Shown one piece after another: positions 52,392-61,491 of a stretch of 64,000 bases of DNA. The notes below the pieces were generated by a model, which was not told where the DNA came from, did no database searches, and saw nothing but the letters and a program-made list of their open reading frames with translations. The first letter of the stretch is position 1; each line of letters starts with the position of its first letter. This DNA is from SVFI01 sp045535935 (GTDB lineage Bacteria > Bacillota > Clostridia > Lachnospirales > Lachnospiraceae), in the NCBI GenBank assembly GCA_045535935.1, contig JAZSMO010000016.1, forward strand, positions 1 through 64,000, given 5' to 3'. The translations under genes were made by a program, and so were the position numbers.

Positions 52392-52871
52392 ATGAAAATT
52401 ACAATAATTACGGTTGGAAAAGTAAAAGAATCGTATTTCAGAGGCGCTATAGAGGAATACTCTAAGCGCCTTTCGAAATATTGCAAATTGGATATTGTTG
52501 AGGTGGCGGATGAGAAAACGCCGGATAAGGCAAGCGAGACAGAGGAAGGGCAGATCAAGGCAAAGGAAGCGGAGCGTATTATGAAGCATGTGCGCGAGGA
52601 TGCGTACGTGATTGCCCTTGCAATTGAAGGGAAACAGCTGGATTCTGTAGAACTTGCCGACAAGATGGAAACACTCGGCGTACAGGGAAAAAGCCATATT
52701 CAATTTATCATCGGAGGATCGCTCGGATTGCATGGAAGCGTTCTTTCCAGAGCAGATTATAAACTGAGTTTTTCAAAGATGACTTTCCCGCATCAGCTCA
52801 TGCGTGTTATACTGTTAGAACAGATATACCGAGCATATCGGATCATCAGTCATGAGCCGTATCATAAATAG
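52392..52871 (+). CDS. rlmH: 23S rRNA pseudouridine-1915 N3-methyltransferase RlmH
   Basis: A 159-residue SPOUT methyltransferase of standard length. The knotted SAM-binding region is HIQFIIGGSLGLHGSVLSRADYKLSFSKMTFPHQLMRVILLEQIYRAYRI, and the C-terminus HEPYHK matches RlmH. It methylates Psi1915 in helix 69 of 70S ribosomes. It lies eight bases before nth. Confidence 0.96.
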   Translation: MKITIITVGKVKESYFRGAIEEYSKRLSKYCKLDIVEVADEKTPDKASETEEGQIKAKEAERIMKHVREDAYVIALAIEGKQLDSVELADKMETLGVQGKSHIQFIIGGSLGLHGSVLSRADYKLSFSKMTFPHQLMRVILLEQIYRAYRIISHEPYHK

Positions 52872-52879
52872 GAGCCTTT

Positions 52880-53533
52880 ATGAGAAAAAAAGACCTGGCA
52901 AAAGAAGTAATTGAACGATTAAAAAAAGAATACCCGGACACAGGCTGTTCACTGGAGTATCAAGAGCCGTGGAAGCTTTTGGTCAGTGTACGCCTTGCAG
53001 CCCAGTGTACCGATGCACGGGTCAATGTGGTCGTGCAGGACTTATATGAGAAGTTTCCGGATGTAGCTGCACTTGCGGATGCTGAGGTTTCGGAGATTGA
53101 AAAGATTGTTCGCCCATGCGGTCTCGGCAACAGTAAGGCGCGGGATATCAGTGCCTGCATGAAAATGATACGCGATGTGTATGACGGTAAAGTACCGGAT
53201 ACGATGGAAGAACTGCTGAAACTTCCGGGTGTTGGAAGAAAAAGCGCTAATCTTGTACTGGGCGATGTTTACGGGAAACCGGCGATTGTGACGGATACCC
53301 ATTGCATCCGTCTTTGTAATCGCATCGGACTTGTGGATGACATCAAGGAGCCGAAGAAAGTGGAGATGGCTCTTTGGAAGATTGTTCCGCCTGAGGAGGG
53401 GAATGATTTGTGTCACCGGTTCGTGAATCACGGAAGAGAAATATGTACGGCCAGAACGACGCCGTATTGTGATAAATGTTGTTTGAATGACATATGTAAA
53501 ATGGGGAAAAAGAACTCAAAACAGAAGGTATAA
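52880..53533 (+). CDS. nth: Endonuclease III
   Basis: A 217-residue base-excision DNA glycosylase/AP lyase. The helix-hairpin-helix is LPGVGRKSANLV with the catalytic Lys, the Asp is in TDTHCIRL, and a 4Fe-4S cluster is at CTARTTPYCDKCCLNDIC, with one more residue than usual between the first two Cys. The glycosylase core reads VRLAAQCTDARVN. It removes oxidised pyrimidines. Confidence 0.95.
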   Translation: MRKKDLAKEVIERLKKEYPDTGCSLEYQEPWKLLVSVRLAAQCTDARVNVVVQDLYEKFPDVAALADAEVSEIEKIVRPCGLGNSKARDISACMKMIRDVYDGKVPDTMEELLKLPGVGRKSANLVLGDVYGKPAIVTDTHCIRLCNRIGLVDDIKEPKKVEMALWKIVPPEEGNDLCHRFVNHGREICTARTTPYCDKCCLNDICKMGKKNSKQKV

Positions 53534-53555
53534 TTCACAGCAGGAGGGTATGTGT

Positions 53556-54896
53556 ATGAGAATGTATGACCTGATTATGAAGAAGAGAAACGGGGAAGTT
53601 TTATCAGAAGAGGAAATTAATTTTATGATAAACTCTTACACAAGGGGAGACATTCCTGATTATCAGATGTCGGCCATGATGATGGCGATTTATTTTCAGG
53701 GGATGACACAGGAAGAGACTCTGGCACTTACCATGGCGATGGCAGAGAGCGGGGACACCCTTGATTTGTCCGGTATTGCAGGGATTAAAGTGGACAAACA
53801 CAGCACAGGGGGTGTGGGGGATAAGACATCCCTTGCCCTGACGCCGATGGTTGCAGCGTGCGGCGTAAAAGTAGCTAAGATGAGCGGTCGTGGACTCGGA
53901 CATACCGGAGGAACGATTGATAAGTTGGAAAGTTTTCCGGGTTTTTCCACAGAGATAGAACTGGATGCGTTTGAAAAGAATGTCAACGAGATTGGTATTT
54001 CGATTATGGGACAGACCAAAGATCTGGCGCCGGCGGATAAAAAGTTATATGCGCTTCGCGATGTGACGGCGACGGTGGATCAGCTTTCTCTCATTGCCAG
54101 CTCTATTATGAGTAAAAAACTTGCTTCCGGAGCGGATGCGATTGTGCTGGATGTCAAGACGGGAAGCGGAGCCTTTATGAAGAAGCTTCCGGATTCGGTT
54201 GCACTCGCCGAGGAGATGGTGCGCATCGGTAACGGTGCAGGAAGAAATACCATTGCCGTAATTTCAGACATGGATCAGCCCCTTGGCTATGCAGTGGGAA
54301 ATGCGCTGGAAGTACAGGAGGCGATTGCAACACTTCGCGGAGAAGGACCGGAGGATTTCACTGAGCTTTGTATGACGCTGGGAAGCTATATGCTTGTTGC
54401 CGGCGGCAAGGCCGAAAATGAGTTGCAGGCGCGAGGGATGCTTCAGGAAGTGATTGATAACGGGAAAGCGCTGGATAAACTGGCAGAATTTGTGAAGGCA
54501 CAGGGTGGCGATCCGTCTTATGTATATGAACCGTCTCAATTAGAACTTGCCTGTATACAGGAAGAAATTCCGGCGCCGACGAGCGGATATATTCAGAGCA
54601 TTGTCTGCGATGAGATCGGAATTTGTTCTCTGATTCTCGGCGGAGGCAGAGAGACAAAGGAGAGCGAGATTGACTTGTCGGTGGGGCTTGTGCTTCATAA
54701 GAAGGTTGGCGATAATGTGGAGGTCGGCGATAGTCTTGCGACCATTTATGCCAATGATGCGGACAAATGCAGACAGGCGAAGGAGCGGTTTCTTTCTGCT
54801 TATACCATTGCGGAGGAGCCAAAGGACAAAGAAACACTGATTAAAAAGGTGATTGTTCCTTCCTCATGGAATGAAGGAGACATTTTTCTCATATAG
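53556..54896 (+). CDS. pdp: Pyrimidine-nucleoside phosphorylase
   Basis: A 446-residue thymidine/pyrimidine nucleoside phosphorylase. The signature is GRGLGHTGGTIDKLES, and KHSTGGVGDKTS forms the phosphate and nucleoside site. It releases ribose- or deoxyribose-1-phosphate from uridine, thymidine or deoxyuridine. The start is ATG 53556, eight bases after AGGAGG, rather than ATG 53550 only two bases away. Confidence 0.95.
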   Translation: MRMYDLIMKKRNGEVLSEEEINFMINSYTRGDIPDYQMSAMMMAIYFQGMTQEETLALTMAMAESGDTLDLSGIAGIKVDKHSTGGVGDKTSLALTPMVAACGVKVAKMSGRGLGHTGGTIDKLESFPGFSTEIELDAFEKNVNEIGISIMGQTKDLAPADKKLYALRDVTATVDQLSLIASSIMSKKLASGADAIVLDVKTGSGAFMKKLPDSVALAEEMVRIGNGAGRNTIAVISDMDQPLGYAVGNALEVQEAIATLRGEGPEDFTELCMTLGSYMLVAGGKAENELQARGMLQEVIDNGKALDKLAEFVKAQGGDPSYVYEPSQLELACIQEEIPAPTSGYIQSIVCDEIGICSLILGGGRETKESEIDLSVGLVLHKKVGDNVEVGDSLATIYANDADKCRQAKERFLSAYTIAEEPKDKETLIKKVIVPSSWNEGDIFLI

Positions 54897-54902
54897 TGAA
54901 AT

Positions 54903-55184
54903 ATGGGAAAAACAAAATTATTTGAACATGCAAAAAATAAGGTATCAGATACGCTGAAGCTTCCGAAGGATCTTGCAAAAGGGGAAGCGTTGATCGGACT
55001 GACCGGCAGAGAGGAAGTCTATATTGAGAATTACAAAGGAATTCTGGAATGTACCCCAAACTCTGTTGTGATTGCTACCGGTCGGTGCAGAGTGCAGATT
55101 ACGGGAAAGGATCTGAAAGTAGATTATTATACAAATGATGAGATGAAAATAGAAGGTCTTTTACACCAAATTACATTTATGTAA
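54903..55184 (+). CDS. yqfC: Sporulation protein YqfC
   Basis: A 93-residue YqfC/YabP-type protein, recognised from NYKGILECTPNSVVIATGRCRVQITGKDLKVDYY and position before yqfD. It is made in the mother cell and acts in spore envelope morphogenesis. No membrane helix is obvious. It starts six bases after pdp and ends ten bases before yqfD. Confidence 0.88.
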   Translation: MGKTKLFEHAKNKVSDTLKLPKDLAKGEALIGLTGREEVYIENYKGILECTPNSVVIATGRCRVQITGKDLKVDYYTNDEMKIEGLLHQITFM

Positions 55185-55194
55185 GGGAGATCAT

Positions 55195-56415
55195 ATGGTC
55201 AGACTCATTCGTTCCTTCCGGGGATATGTCAGAATACGTGTGGAAGGATTTTCACCCCAGCGTTTTTTGAATCTATGCAGTGTGCAGGGAATCGCTTTGT
55301 GGGATATCATATCCGACGGTAATGTGTATGAAATGAATATGTCGGTGGCGGATTTTTTTCGCCTGCGACCGATTGTGAAAAAAACAAAGACAAAGGTAGT
55401 CCTTCTCGATAAAAAGGGACTACCTTTTCGTATGCAGAAATGGAAAAAAAGAAAGGTGTTTCTTTTCAGCAGCGGATTGTGCGCAGTCGGATTGTATTTA
55501 TTTTCTTTGTTTATCTGGGATATTCGTCTTGTGGAAGAAGGAAGGCTTACCAATGAAATGTTACTTCAGTTTCTGCAGGAAAACGGAATATATTACGGAA
55601 GCTATCGCAGGGGAATCGATATTGACAGTGCAGAAAAAAAGCTACGCGACGAATATCCGTTTATTATTTGGACGTCTTTTAAGGTGGAAGGTACCAGATT
55701 GCAGGTATATGTAAAAGAAAACAATCAAGATATCTACGAGGAGAAGGAAAATTTAAAGCCGACCGGACTGTATGCGACAGTGGACGGAACGATAGTTTCC
55801 ATCATTACCAGAAGCGGACTTCCGAAAGTGCAGACCGGGGATGAGGTGAAAAAAGGTGATTTGCTTGTGGATGGTGAAATTCCGGTGTATAACGACGATG
55901 AAACGATCAGAGAATATATGTATGTAAAGTCGGATGCAGATATCCGTCTGGAAACGGAATTGTCCTACCAAAAAAATCTTTCCCTGGATTACCAAAAAAA
56001 GGTTTATACGGGAAATGTGAGAAAAGCATTTTATTTCAGAGTGCATAATCATAGTTTTTCCACGGCCGGGATTCCTGATTTCGAGGAATATGATATTGTG
56101 ACGGATTTAAAACAGGCAAAGTTTTTTGAGGATTTTTATCTGCCCTTATATTGTGGGCAGATTACGTATCGTGAATATGCGATGAAAGAGTTTTGTTATA
56201 CAGAATCGGAGGGGAAATCCTTATTGAATTATGAATTTGAAAAATTTTGCAAAACTTTACAACAAAAAGGTGTTCAAATAGTGGCGAAAGATGTTAAAAT
56301 AGAAAAGAATGGGCGGACTTTGCGTGCGGACGGAACCATCCGGGTAGAAATGTCCGACGGTGACCCAAAACCCATTGCGGAAAAGAAGCAGACAGGAGAT
56401 ATCCGAATTGAATGA
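55195..56415 (+). CDS. yqfD: Sporulation protein YqfD
   Basis: A 406-residue stage IV-type sporulation protein with a short N-terminal region, one membrane helix at about residues 88-108 (VFLFSSGLCAVGLYLFSLFI), and a long extracytoplasmic domain containing IIWTSFKVEGTRLQVYVKENNQD and a repeated GDEVKKGDLLVDGEIPVY. It is required in Bacillus for engulfed forespore stability. The C-terminus overlaps the phoH start by eight bases. Confidence 0.88.
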   Translation: MVRLIRSFRGYVRIRVEGFSPQRFLNLCSVQGIALWDIISDGNVYEMNMSVADFFRLRPIVKKTKTKVVLLDKKGLPFRMQKWKKRKVFLFSSGLCAVGLYLFSLFIWDIRLVEEGRLTNEMLLQFLQENGIYYGSYRRGIDIDSAEKKLRDEYPFIIWTSFKVEGTRLQVYVKENNQDIYEEKENLKPTGLYATVDGTIVSIITRSGLPKVQTGDEVKKGDLLVDGEIPVYNDDETIREYMYVKSDADIRLETELSYQKNLSLDYQKKVYTGNVRKAFYFRVHNHSFSTAGIPDFEEYDIVTDLKQAKFFEDFYLPLYCGQITYREYAMKEFCYTESEGKSLLNYEFEKFCKTLQQKGVQIVAKDVKIEKNGRTLRADGTIRVEMSDGDPKPIAEKKQTGDIRIE

Positions 56416-57430
56416 ATATGTGACGGAACTTGAGCTTGATATCAATATCATGCAGAGTATTTTCGGTCAATACGATTCTTATATTGCGAAGATCGAAAGA
56501 GAAATGAATGTTGTAGTTGTGGACCGGGACGGTGCGATTCACATTAAGGGAAGACAGGTGGATGTGAATCGTGCAGAAAGACTGATCGTGTCATTGGCAG
56601 AATCGGTGGAGAGAGGGAATCCTTTGGAAGAACAGAGAGTAAATTATGCGCTGGAGCTTTCCGAAGAAGGAGAGGATCCGGCATTGGATGAGATTGATAG
56701 TATGTGTATTTGTCATACGATTGCCGGTAAGCCGATCAAACCAAAAACTCTCGGACAGAAAAAATATGTGGACGCCATGCGGGATCACATGATTGTATTC
56801 GGACTCGGACCGGCCGGGACAGGAAAGACATATCTTGCCATGGCGATGGCGATTACTGCATTTAAAAATAATGAAGTAGAGCGGATTATATTGACCAGAC
56901 CGGCCATTGAAGCTGGAGAAAAACTCGGATTCCTTCCGGGAGATCTGCAAAGTAAAGTGGATCCGTACTTAAGACCGCTGTATGATGCCCTGTATCAGAT
57001 TATGGGGGCGGAAAGCTTTCAAAAAAACATGGAAAAAGGGCTGATAGAAGTGGCGCCGCTTGCATATATGCGAGGTAGGACACTGGACAATGCCTATATT
57101 ATTCTTGATGAGGCGCAGAATACAACAGAAGCGCAGATGAAAATGTTTTTGACCCGTATCGGATTCGGATCCAAGGTGGTTGTGACGGGTGATGCTTCGC
57201 AAAAAGACCTTTCGGCAGGGACGAGAAGCGGTCTTGATATTGCTGTCAAGGTGTTATCCAAGGTGGATGAGATTGCATTCTGTCAGTTGACAAGTAAGGA
57301 TGTGGTAAGACATCCGTTAGTACAAAAAATTGTAAAGGCATATGAAGAATATGAAAGAAAAGAAACCAGAAAATCAAGTGATGGAAAAACAAGAGAAAAA
57401 ACCAAAAATTTCAGGAACCGTCAGCATTAA
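56408..57430 (+). CDS. phoH: PhoH family ATPase
   Basis: A 340-residue PhoH-type P-loop NTPase with an N-terminal KH-like segment (EREMNVVVVDRDGAIHIKGRQVDVNRAERLI) and Walker A GPAGTGKT near residue 136; Walker B-like YIILDEAQN follows. It may be an RNA helicase or phosphohydrolase linked to ribosome maturation with YbeY. I use TTG 56408, nine bases after AGGAG; the upstream frame lies inside yqfD. Confidence 0.92.
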   Translation: MNEYVTELELDINIMQSIFGQYDSYIAKIEREMNVVVVDRDGAIHIKGRQVDVNRAERLIVSLAESVERGNPLEEQRVNYALELSEEGEDPALDEIDSMCICHTIAGKPIKPKTLGQKKYVDAMRDHMIVFGLGPAGTGKTYLAMAMAITAFKNNEVERIILTRPAIEAGEKLGFLPGDLQSKVDPYLRPLYDALYQIMGAESFQKNMEKGLIEVAPLAYMRGRTLDNAYIILDEAQNTTEAQMKMFLTRIGFGSKVVVTGDASQKDLSAGTRSGLDIAVKVLSKVDEIAFCQLTSKDVVRHPLVQKIVKAYEEYERKETRKSSDGKTREKTKNFRNRQH

Positions 57431-58598
57431 AGAAGTGGTGCTGTCGCTTGTTATCGCAGTGTTGCCAGCAGTTTGTCTGTTTTTGTACAGTTTTATGAAA
57501 AACCAGATCAATGAGGTGTTTTTTGCCAATGTAATACGCCTGTTGCTGTTTTCGGTGGTGTTTATGTTTGTGCTGCTTCTGGCGATATCACAAAACGGAT
57601 TTTTCTATAAAAACAACAGTCATTTAGGACGTTTTTTGTTGATTTGGGTGGCAGGAATCGTGCTCGTCGTATTACAGAGTTTTATTCCGGACAAGCTTTG
57701 GTTGTTTTTGCCTTTGGCAGTCTCCCTTGTATTGTTTTCCGGTCTTCAGGTCGGGGTGTGCGGCTTTGTTCTTTTACTGTATTTGCAGATGATGCTCACG
57801 GGGGCCGATGCATCGGTTTTTCTGGCTTATATCTGTATCGGAATGATCGGGATTGTTTTGTTCAGTCATCTGGATATGGAGTTTTTGTTCGGTGTACCGA
57901 TGTTTTCATCGTTGATACTGGTGTTTGTGGCGATTTTGACGATGGAATATTCTGCTTGCGGATACTTACAATTTGATTCGTTTCTTTATGCGTCGATCAA
58001 TGTGTTTATCAGTTTTCTGCTTCTGACATTTTCACTGAAATATTTGAGCTATCAGGTGCTGCATAAGGACAGGGATAAATACCAGGAGATCAATGATCCG
58101 GAATACAGACTTTTGACCGAATTAAAGAAGACGTCGCAAAGAGCCTATTATCATGCGGTACATACGGCATATTTCAGTGAGAAGATTGCAAGGCGCATCG
58201 GTGCAGATGAAATGCTTGCAAAAGCCGGAGGCTATTACCATAAAATAGGAAAGATGCGGGGCAGTAACAACCTGAAAAATGCACTTGAAATTGCAAAGGA
58301 ATACCATTTTCCGCCGCAGCTTGTACAATTGCTGAAGGAATACGGCGGAAAAAACACAGTTCTTCGTTCCAAGGAAGCAGCCATTGTTATTTTATCTGAT
58401 GCCATGGTGTCTTCTGTGATGTTTCTTTTTGAAAAAGATAAAAATGCAGCACTTGACTATGATCAGATTGTATCTGTCGTATTTAAAAAGCAGATGGAGA
58501 GCGGAATTTTAGATAATTGTGAGCTGACCATGGAACAGATGAAGCAGATACGTACTATGTTTGCAGAGGAGACCTTATATTATGACTTTTTGCGTTGA
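57342..58598 (+). CDS. PgpH-like membrane protein with degenerate HD domain
   Basis: A 418-residue protein in the place where Firmicutes carry pgpH (phoH-pgpH-ybeY). It has about seven N-terminal membrane helices (roughly 30-235) and a C-terminal HD-type domain (residues 255-418). Typical PgpH is about 700 residues with an extracellular 7TMR-HDED domain, absent here. The active site is broken: HD reads HK (His300-Lys301 in YYHKIGK), a ~30-residue block carrying further His ligands is missing, and the HHGT motif reads EYGGK. His271 and His274 remain. It is unlikely to hydrolyse c-di-AMP. It overlaps phoH and ybeY. Confidence 0.85.
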   Translation: MKNMKEKKPENQVMEKQEKKPKISGTVSIKEVVLSLVIAVLPAVCLFLYSFMKNQINEVFFANVIRLLLFSVVFMFVLLLAISQNGFFYKNNSHLGRFLLIWVAGIVLVVLQSFIPDKLWLFLPLAVSLVLFSGLQVGVCGFVLLLYLQMMLTGADASVFLAYICIGMIGIVLFSHLDMEFLFGVPMFSSLILVFVAILTMEYSACGYLQFDSFLYASINVFISFLLLTFSLKYLSYQVLHKDRDKYQEINDPEYRLLTELKKTSQRAYYHAVHTAYFSEKIARRIGADEMLAKAGGYYHKIGKMRGSNNLKNALEIAKEYHFPPQLVQLLKEYGGKNTVLRSKEAAIVILSDAMVSSVMFLFEKDKNAALDYDQIVSVVFKKQMESGILDNCELTMEQMKQIRTMFAEETLYYDFLR

Positions 58599-59079
58599 GA
58601 GAGAAGCGGAAACTGCATTTTCTTTTTCGCCTGAAAATTTGTTTGAGGAAGTGGCCTGTCAGGTACTTATGCAGGAACAGTGTCCCTATGAGGCGGAGGT
58701 CAATCTTTTGATTACGGATGCGGCGGCTATTCGTGTGTATAACAGAGAATACAGAGATATTGACAAGGAGACGGATGTTTTGTCGTTTCCGGCTGTGGAT
58801 TATGAAAAACCATCTGATTTTTCGTTGGTGGAAGAGGGTGTTTCCGCCTATATAAATCCGGATACTCAAGAGTTGATGCTGGGGGATATCATTTTGAATG
58901 CAGACAGAGTGATATCGCAGGCGAAAGAGTACGGGCACAGCGAAAAGAGAGAATTTGCGTTTTTGATCACACACAGCATGCTTCATCTTCTGGGGTATGA
59001 TCATATGACGGAGGAAGAAGAAAAAATCATGTTTGCCAAGCAGGAAGCTGTTTTGGAGCAAATGGGGATTTCCAGATAA
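58582..59079 (+). CDS. ybeY: Endoribonuclease YbeY
   Basis: A 165-residue rRNA maturation RNase. The zinc motif HSMLHLLGYDH carries the H-x3-H-x5-H ligands near the C-terminus, and VLSFPAVD and LGDIILNAD are family strings. It processes 16S rRNA 3' ends with PhoH-family partners. ATG 58582 follows GAGGAGA; the ORF upstream lies inside the PgpH-like gene, with a 17-base overlap. Confidence 0.95.
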   Translation: MTFCVEREAETAFSFSPENLFEEVACQVLMQEQCPYEAEVNLLITDAAAIRVYNREYRDIDKETDVLSFPAVDYEKPSDFSLVEEGVSAYINPDTQELMLGDIILNADRVISQAKEYGHSEKREFAFLITHSMLHLLGYDHMTEEEEKIMFAKQEAVLEQMGISR

Positions 59080-59103
59080 TATAATTACACTAGAGGTAAT
59101 GAC

Positions 59104-60729
59104 ATGGGTGAAAGAAACGGAAGAAAAAATTATATAAAACAAAGTGGAATCAAAGGAATAACCACGTGGCTGGTGTTTGCTTTGTTTCTTGTCAAGATGA
59201 TTTATATGTCGTACAAAAACGGAATGCAGGGGATGTCATATTATGCGCTTGCGGATCTGATTTTTATTGTTGGCTATCTTATGATGGGGCTTGCTGTTGT
59301 CCCGGTTATGAAAAAAATGATTTGCTTCCAGATCAACAAAGGGAGTTACAAAAATGGGATAAAAGTATATAAAACGATATCCCGGATTATGCTTGCAACA
59401 TCGCTTTTTGTGTCGGTGGTGATTTTTGTGTGTTCCGAAGCTGTCAGCGTAGTGTTGTTTGGAACGGTTCTGTGTTCCATGATGCTTAAATTCGTGGCGG
59501 CGGCATTGTTTGTTGCTGTTATTGGATTTTGTCTGAAGGGTTATATGGAAGGGATCGGGAATCCGGTTCCGGGAATGTATGCAGATGTGCTAAGTCACTT
59601 AATCGGGCTTATCGTTACCATACTATTTCAGCCGATGTTTGCTGATTACGGCAGGAAAGTGGCTGCTTTGATGAGACAGGACGCTTATGCCTATGCTTAT
59701 TCTGCCTGTAGCGGGAGCTTAGGTCTGTTGCTCGGTTGCCTGTCAGGATTTCTCTTTTTGCTGCTTGTCAAAGGGGTGTTCGGCAAAGAGATTAAGAAGC
59801 GTGCAAAAATGGAGGAAACCAGAAAAACAGACTCGGCCCGTGATATTATGTTTAATTATGTTCTCGGATATTGTAAAACAGCATTTGTGGATTATATCGG
59901 AGTGATACTTGCGGCAGTGCTTTTGATTCTCTATTGCCATGTGACGGGACATGCACAGACAGGCGCAGGGATGCTTTTTTCGGTCATTGTGGTATCGGTG
60001 CTTCCGGTCGGAATACTTGCGTCGCAGATTACTGCGCCGTTTGCAAGACAACTCGGATCGATTATGCGCCAGTCGGATTTTCATCATGCAAAAGAGAGAA
60101 TGGCATTTTATCTGAAACTGTTGTCCTACAGTGTTTCCTTGTTTGTTGCGTTGGGATTTGCACTTGCATTTCTTTACGGAAACATATTTTTTGATGTGGA
60201 AGTGCAGGAATTTGCAGTTTATATGCGCATCGGAGCCGTGACATCCATGTTGCTTGCACTTGGTATTTTTTTCAGACAGACCTTTTCGGTTTTGGCAAAA
60301 CCTTATGTCAGAAATGTGTATGCAGCTATTTTGGGGATTACCGGAATTCTGTTTTTTGTATTACTCAGTAAAAACAAGGTCTCTGCGGAGGAAAGTGTGT
60401 CGTATGCATATATGATGGCATGTCTGGTCTATTTATTGATTGTCGGCGCAGCTGTTTTGAAAAAAATCCGTGTATTTAACCGGTTGGGAAGAAGTGTGGT
60501 AATGCCGCTTGTTTCGGCCTCTTTGGCGGCACTTGTCTCCTTTGGGATTTGTTTGCTTTTGGATTCCAAAATGCCGGATATCCTACTTTACATAGTATGT
60601 GTGTTATGCGGATATCTTCTTTACAATATGTTGATTGCGGTTGTTAAGATTTTTGATGCGCATGAGTGGAACGAAGTTCCGTTTTCCAATGTTGCGGTAA
60701 AATTTGCAAAATTGACCGGTCGGTATTAA
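59104..60729 (+). CDS. Polysaccharide/lipid flippase, SpoVB/MOP-like
   Basis: A 541-residue membrane protein with about 14 helices and no enzyme motif; charged loops such as KKRAKMEETRKTDSARDIMFNY divide the halves. The layout matches the MOP exporter superfamily (SpoVB, MurJ, Wzx). It starts 24 bases after ybeY. A specific substrate (lipid II in spores, or a wall sugar) cannot be chosen. Similarity to canonical SpoVB is loose, so the subfamily is uncertain. Confidence 0.7.
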   Translation: MGERNGRKNYIKQSGIKGITTWLVFALFLVKMIYMSYKNGMQGMSYYALADLIFIVGYLMMGLAVVPVMKKMICFQINKGSYKNGIKVYKTISRIMLATSLFVSVVIFVCSEAVSVVLFGTVLCSMMLKFVAAALFVAVIGFCLKGYMEGIGNPVPGMYADVLSHLIGLIVTILFQPMFADYGRKVAALMRQDAYAYAYSACSGSLGLLLGCLSGFLFLLLVKGVFGKEIKKRAKMEETRKTDSARDIMFNYVLGYCKTAFVDYIGVILAAVLLILYCHVTGHAQTGAGMLFSVIVVSVLPVGILASQITAPFARQLGSIMRQSDFHHAKERMAFYLKLLSYSVSLFVALGFALAFLYGNIFFDVEVQEFAVYMRIGAVTSMLLALGIFFRQTFSVLAKPYVRNVYAAILGITGILFFVLLSKNKVSAEESVSYAYMMACLVYLLIVGAAVLKKIRVFNRLGRSVVMPLVSASLAALVSFGICLLLDSKMPDILLYIVCVLCGYLLYNMLIAVVKIFDAHEWNEVPFSNVAVKFAKLTGRY

Positions 60730-60781
60730 ATTCATAAATCAGGCAATACTGGTACAAGAGAAATGTTTCAAAGGAGTTCCT

Positions 60782-61477
60782 ATGAAATCGTGGTTGCGTA
60801 TCAGTGTTGGATTAAATGTTATATTTGCCATATATATTTTGATGAAAGCGAGCCGGTTGTTTGCTTTGGATTTTTTACCGGAGCCAAACATACAGGAGCA
60901 GACGGTGGAGACAGAGCAGACAGAAACTGCTTTGGCGGCTGCGTCGCAGGATCGGATCAATTGCAATACGTTATATACGGTTCATGAGTATGATCTGTCT
61001 ACCGGGAGAGAAAAAATATATCAGGAGACGTTGCCGGCCTCTTTTATCGGGATGACGAGAGCACAGCTCCTTACATGGGTAGATGAACGTGCGATGCACA
61101 CGACGCTGGAGGATAAGGAGCAGGGACTTGTGGCGATGGAACTTCTTTCATTTTCCGAAAAAGAGATCCGCATTCGAAAACGGATCGAAAGTGTCCCGGC
61201 GGAGCTTGCAGAGGAAGAAATCAAAGAACCGGGAAAGATTTATGTCTCAGGTGCAGGAGAATCTTCGGTATCGGAAAACAGCACATCCTGTTACGGATGT
61301 ATTTTGGCACAGGACGGTCTTTTGACAGTGTATGATGAACAGAAGCGCCATGTGATTTTGTATACGGATATACCGCTTTTTGATCTGCCACAGGATCAGC
61401 AACAGGAAATTTTAGAAGGAAAAATTATCCGGACAGAAGAAGAATTGTATCATCTGCTTGAATCCTATTCAAGCTGA
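60782..61477 (+). CDS. BofC-like C-terminal domain protein
   Basis: A 231-residue protein with one N-terminal membrane helix (about residues 5-22) and an extracytoplasmic domain. Its C-terminus (GCILAQDGLLTVYDEQKRHVILYTDIPLFDLPQDQQ...) resembles the BofC C-terminal domain, and the middle TVHEYDLSTGREKIYQETLP matches its first domain. In Bacillus BofC acts in the forespore-mother cell space and inhibits SpoIVB signalling. Identity is only suggestive. Confidence 0.65.
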   Translation: MKSWLRISVGLNVIFAIYILMKASRLFALDFLPEPNIQEQTVETEQTETALAAASQDRINCNTLYTVHEYDLSTGREKIYQETLPASFIGMTRAQLLTWVDERAMHTTLEDKEQGLVAMELLSFSEKEIRIRKRIESVPAELAEEEIKEPGKIYVSGAGESSVSENSTSCYGCILAQDGLLTVYDEQKRHVILYTDIPLFDLPQDQQQEILEGKIIRTEEELYHLLESYSS

Positions 61478-61491
61478 GGAAAGGAACTACC

